64,000 nt of DNA, from contig OZ038378.1 in NCBI GenBank assembly GCA_964036045.1, positions 54,867,995-54,931,994 of the forward strand. Direction: 5' to 3'. The stretch is from Eutreptiella sp. 'Long Island Sound 2002' (taxonomy: Eukaryota > Euglenozoa > Euglenophyceae > Eutreptiales > Eutreptiaceae). The notes below the pieces were generated by a model. It was not told the origin of the DNA, searched no databases, and saw only the letters and a program-made list of their open reading frames with translations. Position numbers and translations under genes: made by a program. Shown here piece by piece: positions 52,954-64,000 of this stretch (position 1 is the stretch's first letter; the number at the start of each line of letters is the position of its first letter).

Positions 52954-55900
52954 TTTCCCTGTGTCAGTCTACTGACAGGTGCAGTGAGCAATCTTCTGCA
53001 GACGTGCCTGTGTATGGGTGTAAGAGCAGTTGTCACAGTTGCCCCGCATTGCATCGCAGGACAGGACCGTTAGCCCCCCGTGACAAGCACTCCCTGGCCG
53101 AAGGCCATTGGTTTTTTCACAGACTACTGCTTACTGAGCACTGCACTGACCCTGTCTGTGCCCTGCAGACCCATGCCTATGGTTTCCAGCGTGAGCCAGG
53201 TGGCCGCTTATCAGGATTGCAGCCACCCGGCGAGTGTATGCCTTTTTGACCATGTGTTGCATGAGTACTGCCCTAATGTAATGACCTTGGAGAGCCAACG
53301 AAGAACGGTGGCTTACTACACCAGGGGGGAATGACAAGCAAGGTGTTATGAGGCAATGTGTGTCTTCCCTCCTTGGGGACAAGCGAACCCACAGTTAGGA
53401 CCCCTGACTGGTCCAGACCCATGGGGTTCTACCCATCCTTACAGGGTTTACCATACCCCTATGTGTGCTACGTATGTCTGTGTGTGTCTCACTTCTCTCC
53501 CCGGCGTGGCTCCCGGAGACCGGGCTTCGCTGACGTCGGACCGAAGGTCCTAATCAGGTACTATTACCACTCCTATGGCGCCCAATTTCTGTGCTGGGGC
53601 CTATCCTTGGGGGAAGACGGCAAAAGCCCTACATACTAGAGGGAAGGGGTGGTCAAGTGTGCTAAGGGCATACAAAACGTCCATTTTTGCTACAGGCCAA
53701 AAGCTAACGCACTCCCCTGCCAACGAGGAAAAGCACGCGGGACAGGAGACACCACTATACTATACTCACTAACGCCAGCACCGGCCTTCGAAAGCAGGGT
53801 GAGCACTCATCACTTGCACTCCACTCCTGCCAGGCCTGCTGACCCTAACCCCTACACACGCTACTTGGTGCTGCTGTCGAAGAAGTCTCGGGCCCTAATG
53901 GCCCTCCTGTGAAGAAGACAAGAGAACACAGCGCTGCTAAGCAACTGTGGCCTAACAGGGGACGCCACAACGCGTTTCCCCTGCTAGGGCTTGGAGGGAA
54001 GGGGTGCTCTCGTTGCGTGCACAGCGCAGATGTTGTTGAAGTCCAACTGCCCTCGCCAGTCCTGGCTGAGGCACAGTCATTTGATTCGTGATCAGCGCCC
54101 CTGTTTTGCTGGGGCAGAGAAATGGATAGCCGCCGAAGGCAGCTGCTGCATGCACCAATCACCCTGAACCTCTCCCACGTGTACAACAGAGGCAAATGAA
54201 GGGGTGTTTGCGGCGGAGGAACCAAGCCACACTCCACGTATTATACGCTTCTCAGTGTGACCTATAATACATTGTCCGCAAACACGCTGAAGGATCAGCT
54301 CCCCTGTCAAGCAAGCAAGCGTTAAGAGACTCCTCAGGTTCTCTTAAAGAACGTACCGAGGAGCCCCTGGGTAACCTAAACAAGGTTTACCGTGCGCAAT
54401 TCGCGTGGCCTACCCTTTAATGCATCCACCTTTGATTTTACCGGGCACAAAATGGCCAAAACCCGGATTCTATCCAAATGGTTGACAAAATTGACACATC
54501 TTTGTTGTGCATTAAGCTTGTTTTGAAATTTTTGTGGTTTTCGCTTATCATTCATGATAACAGTTGACGCATGGCTCATTTTGAGTGCCAAGATGTCATG
54601 CACATCCAATATTTCGGGCAAAACAAAAACTCAATTTGTGTGGAGAAATGAATTACTTACTTGTCCAACACAATACAAAATGGAAACCATTGCAATGTAT
54701 GTAGACAACATAGATTGACCCTGATCTACACACGATTCACATTGTGCTTGTGCTTTTTGTCTTGCACCATGCAGTTATAATGTGATATGCTCGTCAATAC
54801 CCCAACTTTTCATAACAAACATTTCACTAAAAAAATCATACAAATGCCCAATCATTTGCTTCACCCAATGTCTAGCAACCGATCACTGCACCTACCAACT
54901 GTCGTCAACCTTGTACGCCGCCCTAAACTCTGACCAAAACTGATCTTCTTGCAGTCTCTGCCTCGCATGCGTTTTATTACTTCAAATGTTGCAAAATCAA
55001 TCCTTGCCAAGCATGCAATGGGTTGTTGCACTTCACAGGGTTGCGTAATCGTAATATGCAAACTGATTCTCGCACATGCAAAATCGCTCGCTGTATGTCA
55101 GCATGGCAGCAACAACTAATGGATGCAGCAAATGCCTGTGCTGCCATCAATCCTTGCCAAGCATGCAGTGGGTTTAGCAGTCAATAGCCGGAAATGTCCG
55201 GATCGATCTGCACTACAGCTGAGCAGCACAAAAACAGCAGAACAACAATATTAAAACGACTTTTGGCAGGCATCTTTAGATTCAACCACAGCATTGTAAT
55301 GTTCTGACACATCCACACTTTTGTGCCAAGGAATCAAATGTATTCAAGCAATGGATTTTGCAAAAATTCATGTTTGAAAGACAAATTTTTGGCACCGCGG
55401 CCGTTTCAGGTCCGTTGGGCCGTTTCAGATCCAGTGCGGTAGCGTAAATGCGGTTTTGGCCGCAGAATGCCCCACAAAATCATAGGTGCATGTGCACGCA
55501 GGGAAGGGAGGCAGGATCGTTTCCACACTGACTCAACCAGGAGGTGAGCTCCTCCTGGGCTAACCTACCTTACTCACCATGCATCGTGTGAATGCCAAAT
55601 GAAGCGAACACAAGGCAAGCCTAAGCGTTTTAAGCAACCCTACTTTAACACCACGGCCACACACGGACAAACACTTTCTTTACCAACCTGTGAAGAAGAA
55701 AACAAGGGTGAATTTGGGGTACAGGGAAAGCGTCACAGCGTGTGAATGCCTCGATTAGGCACATGCATCGCGAGCACAGCGCATATTCTAACCCTACGTG
55801 CGCGCTGCGCGCTCCATTCGCATCGCATACCTTTCATTCCTGTTTTGACCTGTGCAGAGCACGAGGAAGGAACACCCGAACCCCCAACGAACACAGCGTT

Positions 55901-56404
55901 GACAACCCTAACGTTTTGACAAAGAAACCAACACGAACGCACTGCATGCGTGTCAGATGACACTGACATACCTGAGAGGTGGGTTGTTGACCTGCTTTGT
56001 GGTGTGGGTTGAATTTGAATACTTTTCTCTGGAGTTTATAAAAATTTTGATGCAACTGTGCAAAATTTTCCTTTAAAACTCTAAAAACTACGGCTCATAC
56101 CTTCTTTTTCAAAAGCCGTTTACCCTTGCGCAACCCTTTTCTTGGAGTCTGCTCCCTTTGCGGTTGTCTGCGACTTTGAGTTATGTGTAAAAACGACGAT
56201 TTCCCGCGTGGTTTCGTCGATTTTTAACGATTTCACTTGCTAAATCGCAACCCCTTCCGCTAAACCGCAGGAATCACTCCCTGCCGGTTACATTTTCTAT
56301 TTTTTCCAGCTCCTGGAGGTTTGTGTCCTCCATTGGGAGTATTGCTCTGCCCTGGCCCTTGGTCAGGACGTTTACTAAAACGCTGTTTATACAGCGATAG
56401 CCGT
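52954..56404. other. element 2 long 3' non-coding region
   Basis: About 3.8 kb lies between the pol stop and the 3' LTR, unusually long. No domain-bearing frame. CCTTGCCAAGCATGCA(A/G)TGG occurs twice (54,996 and 55,151). The first 1.4 kb is pol-like in base composition and 54,420 onward is AT-richer, suggesting an older insertion or captured DNA whose borders I cannot define. Confidence 0.55.
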
Positions 56405-56492
56405 CCGCATTAGAGCGTTCGACTGTACCCTAGTGGGCAAGCATATGTGCTCTAGGGAGGGAGTCCTGGGTTCAAACCCCACTACCCCCAAA
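56405..56492 (+). repeat. tRNA-like segment with A and B boxes
   Basis: CCCTAGTGGGCAAGCA (A-box-like, 56,428-56,443) and GGTTCAAACCC (perfect B box, 56,469-56,479) with near-tRNA spacing, followed by CACTACCCCCA. The T-arm pairs at four of five positions, but no acceptor stem forms. It is a tRNA-derived SINE head or pseudo-tRNA rather than a gene. Confidence 0.45.
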
Positions 56493-56724
56493 CTTTTTCC
56501 AAAAGTTTTCGCCGCACGCCGGCGACTTTTGAGGAATGCCCCATCGAAGGGACATCATTCACGGTACATTACACTGTTTCTCAAGGGTACCTACAGTGTG
56601 ATAGGCTTCTATAAACTGATGAGAATGTTTTTGGTAAGTTTCATGCATTTTCTGAGGTAATTTTGGGAATATTTGAGCCTTTTTCCTTGGTCCTACTAGC
56701 TTAGCTAACTAGTACTCCAGGGGG

Positions 56725-57433
56725 GAGTAAGAAAAAGTCACTGCCATGTCTTTCTTGGAGGACTTGATCCAGGCCAAGCCCCCCTTAAAACCCTTTTGTT
56801 GATGCTAAGACAAACTTAAGTGTTTTTATCTCTCTTTTGTTACCTAAAGTAAACCTTCTCAAAGTAACTAGGGTTGTGACCATAGCCCCCCATGAAGTTC
56901 ACCCCTACCACTCAACTGAGCGGAGGTACCTTCCTTCATGGAGGATATACCGAAATAAAATAGGCATTACATGCTTTAGGCCTTGGAGGTTAAGCCTAGT
57001 GGTCTCCCACCCCAAGGTCCCTATACTCAATTGTTTCTACCACTTATTGTGGTCCTACTTTGTAACTGTTTCTGAATGCAGTTGCTTGGCCAAGTCATGT
57101 TCTGTGTGGTCCTGACACCTATGCCCCACATTCCTAACCAGCACCATTTCACCCAAAAGAGTGCACATGAAGTGCCTATTGCAATCTCTGAGGCAGGAGT
57201 CAGACCAATTTTCATATAAAATTATTTGTATTATATATTTATGATTGAATCTTTGTGTATAAACCTGCTTTGTCTATCTGCAGCCCTTCTGTGTTACACT
57301 GGATTCCAAAACCAATCATTGATTCAATCCACATCCTCTTCTTGCTCTACTTGCTGCTTTGGTTTGGGTTTACAGCTACAAAACCTGCAGGATTTCATCA
57401 AAATATTTACGGCATAAATCAAGGACATCTTTC
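56725..57433 (+). repeat. element 2, 3' LTR (709 bp)
   Basis: Preceded by CCAGGGGG, the polypurine tract. Ends GGACATCTTTC and is followed by the TTTAT duplication. The G of GAGTAAG may belong to the purine tract, so the boundary is uncertain by one base. Confidence 0.92.
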
Positions 57434-57438
57434 TTTAT

Positions 57439-58443
57439 GTGCTCAACTGGCCGGCTAACAGTAAAGTGCCTAGAGATCTGTGAACTATGGTATGTTGCTT
57501 ATATGTTGGCATATGCTTCGGTGTTGTACCTCACCATATGCCGGATCACATGGTCACTTTGGCGTGGCACACGAGGCCTCACAAAATTAGTTCTCAAATT
57601 CATGAGTTGACTTGTGAAGCATGTCATGTACATAACCGGAGGGGTTTCGGAGGCAATGATGGGATATTCTTGGGCATTGACCTTTGGTCTATATCACCCT
57701 TGTATATTACTTTCCGGTTTGACACATGCATGGAGCATTTGGGTATTTGCCGTATGCATTTTTGAGTATATAACTGAATATTGGGCACTATGGTGTGTTT
57801 TGCCTGATTTTCTTAGGTTGTGAGGCCATCTTCATGGGGCAGTTCTCCAAACCCATTCCACTCCAAGTCCAACCAAGGCTATGTCAGGGTAGGGCATGGT
57901 CCTGAGTGCCACTCTAGGCCATGACACGCCACCTCCCCTATTGGGCTAGGATTTGGAGGCTTGGGAGTGAACACATTTTTGGGGTTTATGTAGTGACCTT
58001 TGACACATGGCATTTAGCCATCCTATTTGACTGGGTTCAGGGCAACATGTTGGCGAGTCAAGGGAAGGTCTTGAGTCCAGGGAATGAGGGGTCTATGGCT
58101 GTGATTGTGTATGTTTCCATTTTTTTCCAACTTTGCTTTATTTGTGTTCATATGCCTATTTCAGGGCTTTCCTCTTTGGTGCAATTCTTGTACATGCCCG
58201 CCACCGTGAGACGACCGGTGTGCTGAACGGAAGCCCGCAGTGTGGATTGGACTGTGAATTGGGTTATTGTTGTATTTGTGGGATCTGGTTGCTGTTCAGG
58301 GTTGAAGGAGGATTTTATTTTCTATATTTTTGGATTTTGGACCCTGCATTTTGAGGAATGCAATCGCTGATCAGGAGCAAGTCAGCAGGGGTGACAGGTG
58401 GAAGGGGCACAGCGAGGGCCGGTCCTGGTAGGGACCTTCTTTA
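57439..58443 (+). repeat. element 1, 3' LTR, right fragment
   Basis: Continues the LTR sequence interrupted at 45,330 (GTGCTCAACTGG...) and ends ACCTTCTTTA. GTGC follows as the element-1 target duplication. Confidence 0.93.
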
Positions 58444-61400
58444 GTGCCGCCATATTGTGTGAAGATGTGGTATAACGTGTCGCACTCCACTGGATGGTTG
58501 CAGATGGTGATCGTGACAAGCAATACGGGGGATGTCCGGCTTATGTTTGGCTGTTGGAAAAATGGAATGAGGCAGCTCAGGCCGTACATCAAGGTAGCGT
58601 CGCCGGTATGCGGCTAGCACACCATGGCAATTCGAGAGAGACACTGCAATATCGTGGCATGCAACCATGCAACCATGCATTCCAAACATTGCACCATATC
58701 TCGACCCTTGCCTTTAGAAGGGCTAATCGGTAGCCCTACCCTTCCGGACACAAGAGGGCAGTGTACTCTCCGGGACACAAGAGGGTAGTGTACCCTGTAG
58801 GGGCCGTCAGAAGTACGAGTGCACGTGCAATGCTCCACATAATCTGATACAAACAATCCCAAACCATAAGCAGCGTGTGGTTGGTGCACATGAGCAACAA
58901 TGTGACTTCTTTGACTCGGAGCGAATCGTGCAACGCATGGGACAACCAAAAAGGTAGCATTTGCCGCCAAACCGAACAACGCACGGGTGGATTGGACTAC
59001 GCCCTTGTCATCGGGGTTTCTGCCATTGGACAAGCGGATGGGGCAACCCTAAGATCAACGAGAGTGCGCATCCACACCATGGGAGTGGCGTTCGCCGGCT
59101 TCGTAATGTGGCTACGAGTGGAAAGCTTGATGTCCACCATTTGGCCCCTACAATTACTAGGTGCATAAAGACGGGGTGACCATGATTGAGGCACGATGGG
59201 TTCTATATGGGACACATTGGGAACCACGATGAGCGCTCATCATTGACTGTAAGGCAATCAAGAGAGGTAAAGGCGGCATAGCATTATGACACACCGGATT
59301 GTCGGCGGTTGGCCTTGGTAATAATGGTAACAACTTGCAGCCAATTGCACAGAGTAAAACTCGATGAAGCCGAGGTCTCGGATCGGAACATTGAGCACAT
59401 TGACGACGCTGGTACACGTGGACATGCGCGTGCGTGTGCGAATAGGTTGCCAACCGCCACGTCTATGTGCAATAAGACCTTTCGTAAATGATCCTATTCT
59501 TCTTGAAATCTTAAAAAAATCAAGGAAAAGAAAACCCAAAGGATAATTGAATGATACAAACCCAAAAATCAAATGTAAACTCCAATGCTTTTCCCAAAAG
59601 ACAACTGCCCTCAAGTCACCCAACACCAAGATGCAAGGCAACAAAACAAACAACACTAAACTGTGTATGAACCTGAAGTGAGGGTCTCCGTGAGGCTGCT
59701 TCACTTATTGAATCTCCATATTATTGAATCTCCATGTTATGTAATTTGATTCCCAAATATTCAATCCGCAAGACCCTGAGAGAGGGCGAGAAAGAAGCAT
59801 GCCAAAAGAAGATGCAAAATGATGTATGCATATGTGCATGTTCGAAACCAAACATGTGTGCATGAATGCACGGACGAGTGACATTTACCGACGCATGAAC
59901 CATTGACTCTCTCTTCTTTCTATAATACCACACCACACATATGTTCTCCCTACTTTAATTATGTGCACATAATCGCAACAAGGACATGCAAATAAAATGG
60001 TATGTACATTCGAAGTAACTACATATATGTGGCGAAGGCAAACAAAAGAATCAATAGCAATTGGGCAAAGTGGCGACATTCAATGAGCAATTTCCATAAA
60101 TCCATAGAGACAAGGCAATGAGGACACATGTGATATGAGATGCAAAAAAGAAAATTGGAAAATTGTAAAAACGACTCACTAAATCAGAGTGGACCCCTGT
60201 ACGAGTGAAACACATGTAGCCAGGGAGTCGCTCGCATCGTCCAATATCACATGCAGTGAAACTATATTAATGCACGGCGCTGACTACGAAGCAAAGACAT
60301 GTTGCAGTGCAACAACCAATTTTCCTCCACCCGTAGTGCGCCTATCTATGCTTTCGCATGACAGATCTAACACTATTAGCACTACGGTGGTACTCTGTTG
60401 GCTGGCCTGCATTACAGCGCGACCCAACAGACAGCGCACGCACAGCCAGCTTGATAATCCCTCCTGTAAGATGTCACAATATCACCACAGACAAACCTGT
60501 TCTGTGTATTATTGTGTACAGAGATTCGACATATGTACAGGCCTCACTAACAGGTCTGGTGTGCCTAAGGCCACATCCCTCCTGTGTTTACCCTTGGTCT
60601 GTCGTCGCTCTGTGGTCCTATTACACTATGGTCACCAAGTGGGCACAACCGTTATTGGGGCAATTGGCAAGACCCACAATCCACCAATCTCAACTTGTGG
60701 GGGCGGTGGAACCCAAGCAATGCATGCGCTAAGCGAATTGGTTCGGCAAAACAAATTTCAATTCTTCAATTAGCTGTGTCATCAAATAGCGCGGCACACA
60801 ACACGCTATGACGGTGAGAAGCACAATCAAGGAGGTTGTTTGCATCGGCATAATGGATCATTGCGTATATTGCGGTCGTCCCGAAAAAGCCCGCTTGTAG
60901 GCATCCCAAAGGTGCATCGCTGCCAATTGTGTAAGGGAAGCTTGAAAGCAAGTTTACGAAGTTGCGGAGTAGTTCAACTACTTTAAGATGACAAAAGATC
61001 ACGGACGTACAAAACCCGCACACAACAACTCGTGGCGGAATGAATTGATTTCGGACCAAAGAAATGGACGCAAATGATGGCGTCTTGGCTAGTCTCCGCC
61101 CCCATGGGAGAAACTTCGGGCGCTACGACAAAGAAGGCTCGTCGCTTGAAAACTTTATGGGGCGCAAGAAGGGGGCATTTTGAGCCCGAAACCTCTCATA
61201 TGTTGTCGATGTATCCCCATGTCAGTACAGGCACGAGTTTTTCACCGCGATCAAATCACTACGACATGCAAAGAGTGATACTTCCCAAAGGGTTGCGCGA
61301 AAAGTTGCAAATCAAATTTGATGCAAAATTGAGGCAATTGGCGCACGAAGAGCACGTTGGTGGCATCATCGATTGTAACGGGCTCCGCCCCATTGGTTGT

Positions 61401-61716
61401 CGTTGGTTGGGCTTGGGCTTGGGCCATCTAACATTTAAAGAACAAGAGAATGCGACACTCGCCAAAAAGTGCCTCTTCACCTCTTCAACAGGGCAACTAT
61501 TTGAGCGAAATTTGCATCCCCCTTCCTAATTCCAAATCCCAAACTTGAAGCATTCACCCGTTAGTTAAGCACGACGCAATTCATGCCAAGAGGCTACACC
61601 AAAAATGAAGCGTGACTGGTGTTCTGAAACATTGCAATCCATGTGTTTAGTTGACGCCTTGGGATCATGTGATATGCACAGCACCTTCATGTTTGCTCCG
61701 TGATGCTAGACGCTGG
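58444..61716. other. unassigned sequence right of element 1
   Basis: Overlapping short frames, the longest 151 codons (61,074-61,529, plus strand), none with a recognised domain. There is no splice structure I would defend. It lies inside the inverted repeat pair and may be the body of the older element whose ends these repeats mark. Confidence 0.4.
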
Positions 61717-61818
61717 AAGCTAGACGAGAGAGAGGCGAATGAAAAATGCAAAGATTTGGAGGGAGAAGTGCATGAAAAACAAGATGCATATGTTCCTTCT
61801 ATTAAAAATGTATTTTAG
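61717..61818 (+). pseudogene. conserved 33-codon C-terminal coding tail (right copy)
   Basis: Same frame and length as the left copy at 26,880-26,981, in inverted orientation, ending SIKNVF and TAG. A WK codon pair precedes it in frame (DARRWKLDERE), after which similarity to the left copy is lost. Confidence 0.4.
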
Positions 61819-62244
61819 ACAAGAAAAAGGACTCGATGAAAAATGGAAATGGATGGTTTTCATGTAGCAGGCATGTAACAAAGGCATGTCCTTTACTCTT
61901 TAAAACACTTTGCAATAGCATTCATACAAAGTGACATACATACTCTCCATTTGCGGAATCTCTGCCTTTCTCTCCAATCCGATCATATTCCAGAAAGGTT
62001 ATGGAAACACGCTGTCGGAAGAGGAACAAAGGCATGTTCCTTAATCCTTGTGACGTACATACTCTCCATTTCATTGAGTTCCTGTCTTTTTCTGCAATCT
62101 AAGTGTTGGAGGTCGTGGTTCAAGCATTACCTGAAATATGCAAGCAGCTACCATGAGAGGTAAAAGAAATCAGTCGGCTGCTGCAGATCCCACAAAATCA
62201 AGCATTTCACTGATTTTAATTGCAGCAGCGAGCATTTCACAGTG
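61717..62244 (+). repeat. right member of the long inverted repeat pair
   Basis: Reverse complement of the 26,115-26,981 family with fewer internal ~170-bp units. The outer ends (CACTGTGAAA at 26,115 and TTTCACAGTG at 62,235-62,244) are exact complements. Confidence 0.8.
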
Positions 62245-62479
62245 TCAGTGGCTGCCTACCAGCGGCTGTTAATAGATTTATAGCCGCGTTCAAATTTTGG
62301 GGTTTGTTCTTGGCTGCCGCCGAGTTTTGGGGTCGGACTTGGACGCCGTGGCAGCTGCACTGATGGGGAATGGGATCCGAGGTGGGGGGAGAGAGGATTT
62401 GCCAGGGGGCCCTAGATTTAGCTGCCTGAAGTAGACGCATTTTGCGGCTGCGTCAAATTTTCATTGTAAAAAACTTTAC

Positions 62480-62695
62480 ACTTTGTTCAAAAATTGAGAA
62501 AATCTCTGCGCCGGCGCCGCCAATCGAGTGCGCCCGCACTGGGGATGGAACCAACGCCTGCTGGCTGCGATTCCAGCGCTCAGACCGCTGGAGCAGCACC
62601 GCCGCTGGCTCTAGTGCTGGCGGTTTCGTTTATGGCTTTGTATTAGTTTTTTCGAAATTTTTTAAAAAACAAGGCCGGGCGGGCGCCCTGGCTCG
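62480..62695 (-). repeat. SINE-like repeat copy 3 (inverted)
   Basis: On the minus strand: GGGCGCCCGCCCGGCC, T/A tract TTTTTTAAAAAATTTCGAA, A-box-like GCTCCAGCGGTCTGAGCGC, B box GGTTCCATCCC (62,543-62,553 complement). Same module order as 25,750-26,040. Confidence 0.45.
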
Positions 62696-64000
62696 AGAAC
62701 CTTACCAATTATCAATCAGTGTGCCCTGGGGCATCAACGGGCACATGCACGCATCAAAGATTGGGCTGGAAAGCCCACATAGGCGGCATTATACCACCAA
62801 CTTACCTAAAACTCACCAAGTGCACACGTGCATACAAAGTCACATGCGTCCACTGCCCAAAAATCATAACTTGGTTCCACTGACGCGTTCCCGTGGGGGG
62901 CCGGCCACGGGACGCTGCGGTGACACGCACAGGTGAGCAGGCAGGCAAAGCACTACGCTCACAAGGGCATCAATACGCTCGTGTCATGTGACAAAGCGTT
63001 TCAGGATCCTTGCCACTCTGCAACAAGGGAACGAAAGTATGTACAGCAACACATCAGGATATGTACACATGGGGTTAAGACTCGACTGGGGTAAGGGCAT
63101 CACAGGACAATAGACACTCTAACCTAACTTCTATCCCAATCCCAGGTCCGACCCTCTCAGTGGCTGGTGGGGGCGGGGGCTCAAACACAACCCATGCCCT
63201 GCTCAGTCCGGACCCTGAAACCCTGCCAATGGGGGAGGTGTCCCGCCCAGCCACAGGCGAGTTCCTGGGAACCAAGCAGCTGCAAGGCCAACCGACAGTC
63301 GCGTCCCATGCTCCCTTAACAGCAGGTTCCAGCTCTGCTCTGAGGCAGAGATATGGCTCCGCCATTATCCCCTAGGAGTTGGTAGCTGAAAATGGGCTGT
63401 TTCAGCCCAAACTGATATTAGCTCCAAAATCTCCAAAATTGACCCCTCGTCCGGACCCGCCAGAGGTAGGGACGAGGCAACTGACCCTATGCCCTTTGAG
63501 TACGCACTCTCTGGAGCCCTCACCCAACTTGGTTCCCTCTGAGGTCCCTGCATCAGGGCACCACGTGTTCGTCAAGTGGGGTCATGATGCCAAAATCACC
63601 AAAATTGGCGTCATTCCCACGCGCGGCTCGCCCGGCCAGGGCAACGCCAATGGCTCACAGGTTAGGAGGCAGGACCTAGGACTTCTATCTGAGTGTACAA
63701 CTTGAAATTAGGTCCGGGCTCCATTTGGGCAAAGAGGAATGGGGCCGCCAATTGACCACACGGAGGGGTGAAATTGGGGTCCCAAAATGGGGTCATTTTG
63801 GCTGCTGGACATGAGCCAAAATTCGGGGTACGCCCAATAGCATATCTCCACGCCGGCTTGGAGATCGGATCCGCCATTCCATACGAAGTCCACGGGGAGT
63901 CAAACAGAGACTCCCATGCCCTTGGCTCTCAAAAATCTCCATGCCACTTGGCGTGGTGACGATCCCAATTGGGTCCACAAATGCCAAAATGGCAAAATTG
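62696..64000. other. unassigned sequence at right edge
   Basis: No coding region with a domain and no RNA gene. Several phrases recur loosely (CCAAAATNGNC... near 63,430, 63,590, 63,785 and 63,980), suggesting an old degenerate repeat. Confidence 0.35.

Larger units (their letters stand above)
45331..57433 (+). mobile_element. Ty3/gypsy LTR retrotransposon, element 2, nested in element 1's 3' LTR
   Basis: 12.1 kb with 709-bp LTRs and TTTAT target duplication (45,326-45,330 and 57,434-57,438). PBS-like GGTAGCAGAG sits at 46,041-46,050. Gag with a canonical CCHC knuckle, Pol with protease, methyltransferase-like, RT-RNase H, integrase and chromodomain-like parts, then 3.8 kb without genes before the 3' LTR. 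Removing it restores a continuous element-1 LTR. Several stops and two frameshifts make this copy defective. Confidence 0.93.
33107..58443 (+). mobile_element. Ty3/gypsy chromovirus-type LTR retrotransposon, element 1
   Basis: LTRs of 2.37 kb, GTGC target duplication (33,103-33,106 and 58,444-58,447), PBS at 35,475 and polypurine tract at 43,956-43,966. The internal part is 8.5 kb with Gag (CCHC-like knuckle) and Pol in the order protease, an extra domain, RT-RNase H, integrase, chromodomain. Element 2 has inserted in its 3' LTR. Gag is broken by stops and Pol by two one-base insertions, so this copy is defective. Confidence 0.93.

Noticed and set aside
56405-56492. Functional tRNA gene
   Set aside because: Good B box, but the acceptor stem does not pair and the T-arm has a mismatch.
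61074-61529. 151-codon frame as a host gene
   Set aside because: No domain, no clear splice or start context; located in repeat-flanked DNA.

Overview
The window is eukaryotic nuclear DNA made almost entirely of transposable elements, their remains, and tandem or simple repeats. The evidence is GT-AG introns with pyrimidine tracts, a piggyBac-like transposase, two Ty3/gypsy chromodomain retrotransposons primed by an initiator-Met-type tRNA, tRNA-derived SINE-like repeats and satellites. I see no ordinary housekeeping gene. The element content and style fit a large, repeat-rich genome of a unicellular alga or other protist. I cannot name the species from the sequence.

Layout. 1-7,259: a piggyBac-like element with 73-bp subterminal repeats, followed by a nearly identical 3,311-bp direct tandem duplication that makes a second, 5'-truncated transposase. 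7,260-8,698: G-runs, a direct repeat and (TTGTG)n/(CAACA)n microsatellites. 8,699-20,383: DNA transposon 'P' with short inverted ends, sitting inside the (CAACA)n microsatellite. It carries a plus-strand transposase-like gene and a Q-rich to coiled-coil gene whose introns are filled with GCGCGCTA-type repeats. Inside the P transposase exon lies a second DNA transposon, 'M' (9,817-16,926), with perfect 36-bp inverted ends and a TA target duplication. M carries on the minus strand a KDZ-like transposase and a large gene with two 2-oxoglutarate/Fe(II) oxygenase domains (one HxD type, one TET/JBP-like) joined by a BAH-like/coiled-coil part. M is littered with GCGATAAC-type repeats between and inside its genes.

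20,384-26,114: split microsatellite, then non-coding repeat DNA with SINE-like copies. 26,115-26,981 and 61,717-62,244 are a pair of inverted repeats about 35 kb apart. Between them are a 21-bp minisatellite (27.7-28.6 kb), two unrelated satellites of about 185 bp (28.6-29.7 and 31.6-32.8 kb), and Ty3/gypsy element 1 (33,107-58,443, LTRs of 2.37 kb, 4-bp target duplication). Element 1's 3' LTR is split by Ty3/gypsy element 2 (45,331-57,433, LTRs of 709 bp, 5-bp target duplication). 58,444-64,000 is unassigned flank with one SINE-like copy.

The genes work as parasites rather than as a host pathway: three DNA transposons and two retrotransposons nested in one another. The strongest candidate for something new is M: a DNA transposon that pairs a KDZ-like transposase with a fused double 2OG-oxygenase protein and has dispersed short repeats in its intron and spacers. 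The host element P has the same architecture with a different repeat word.
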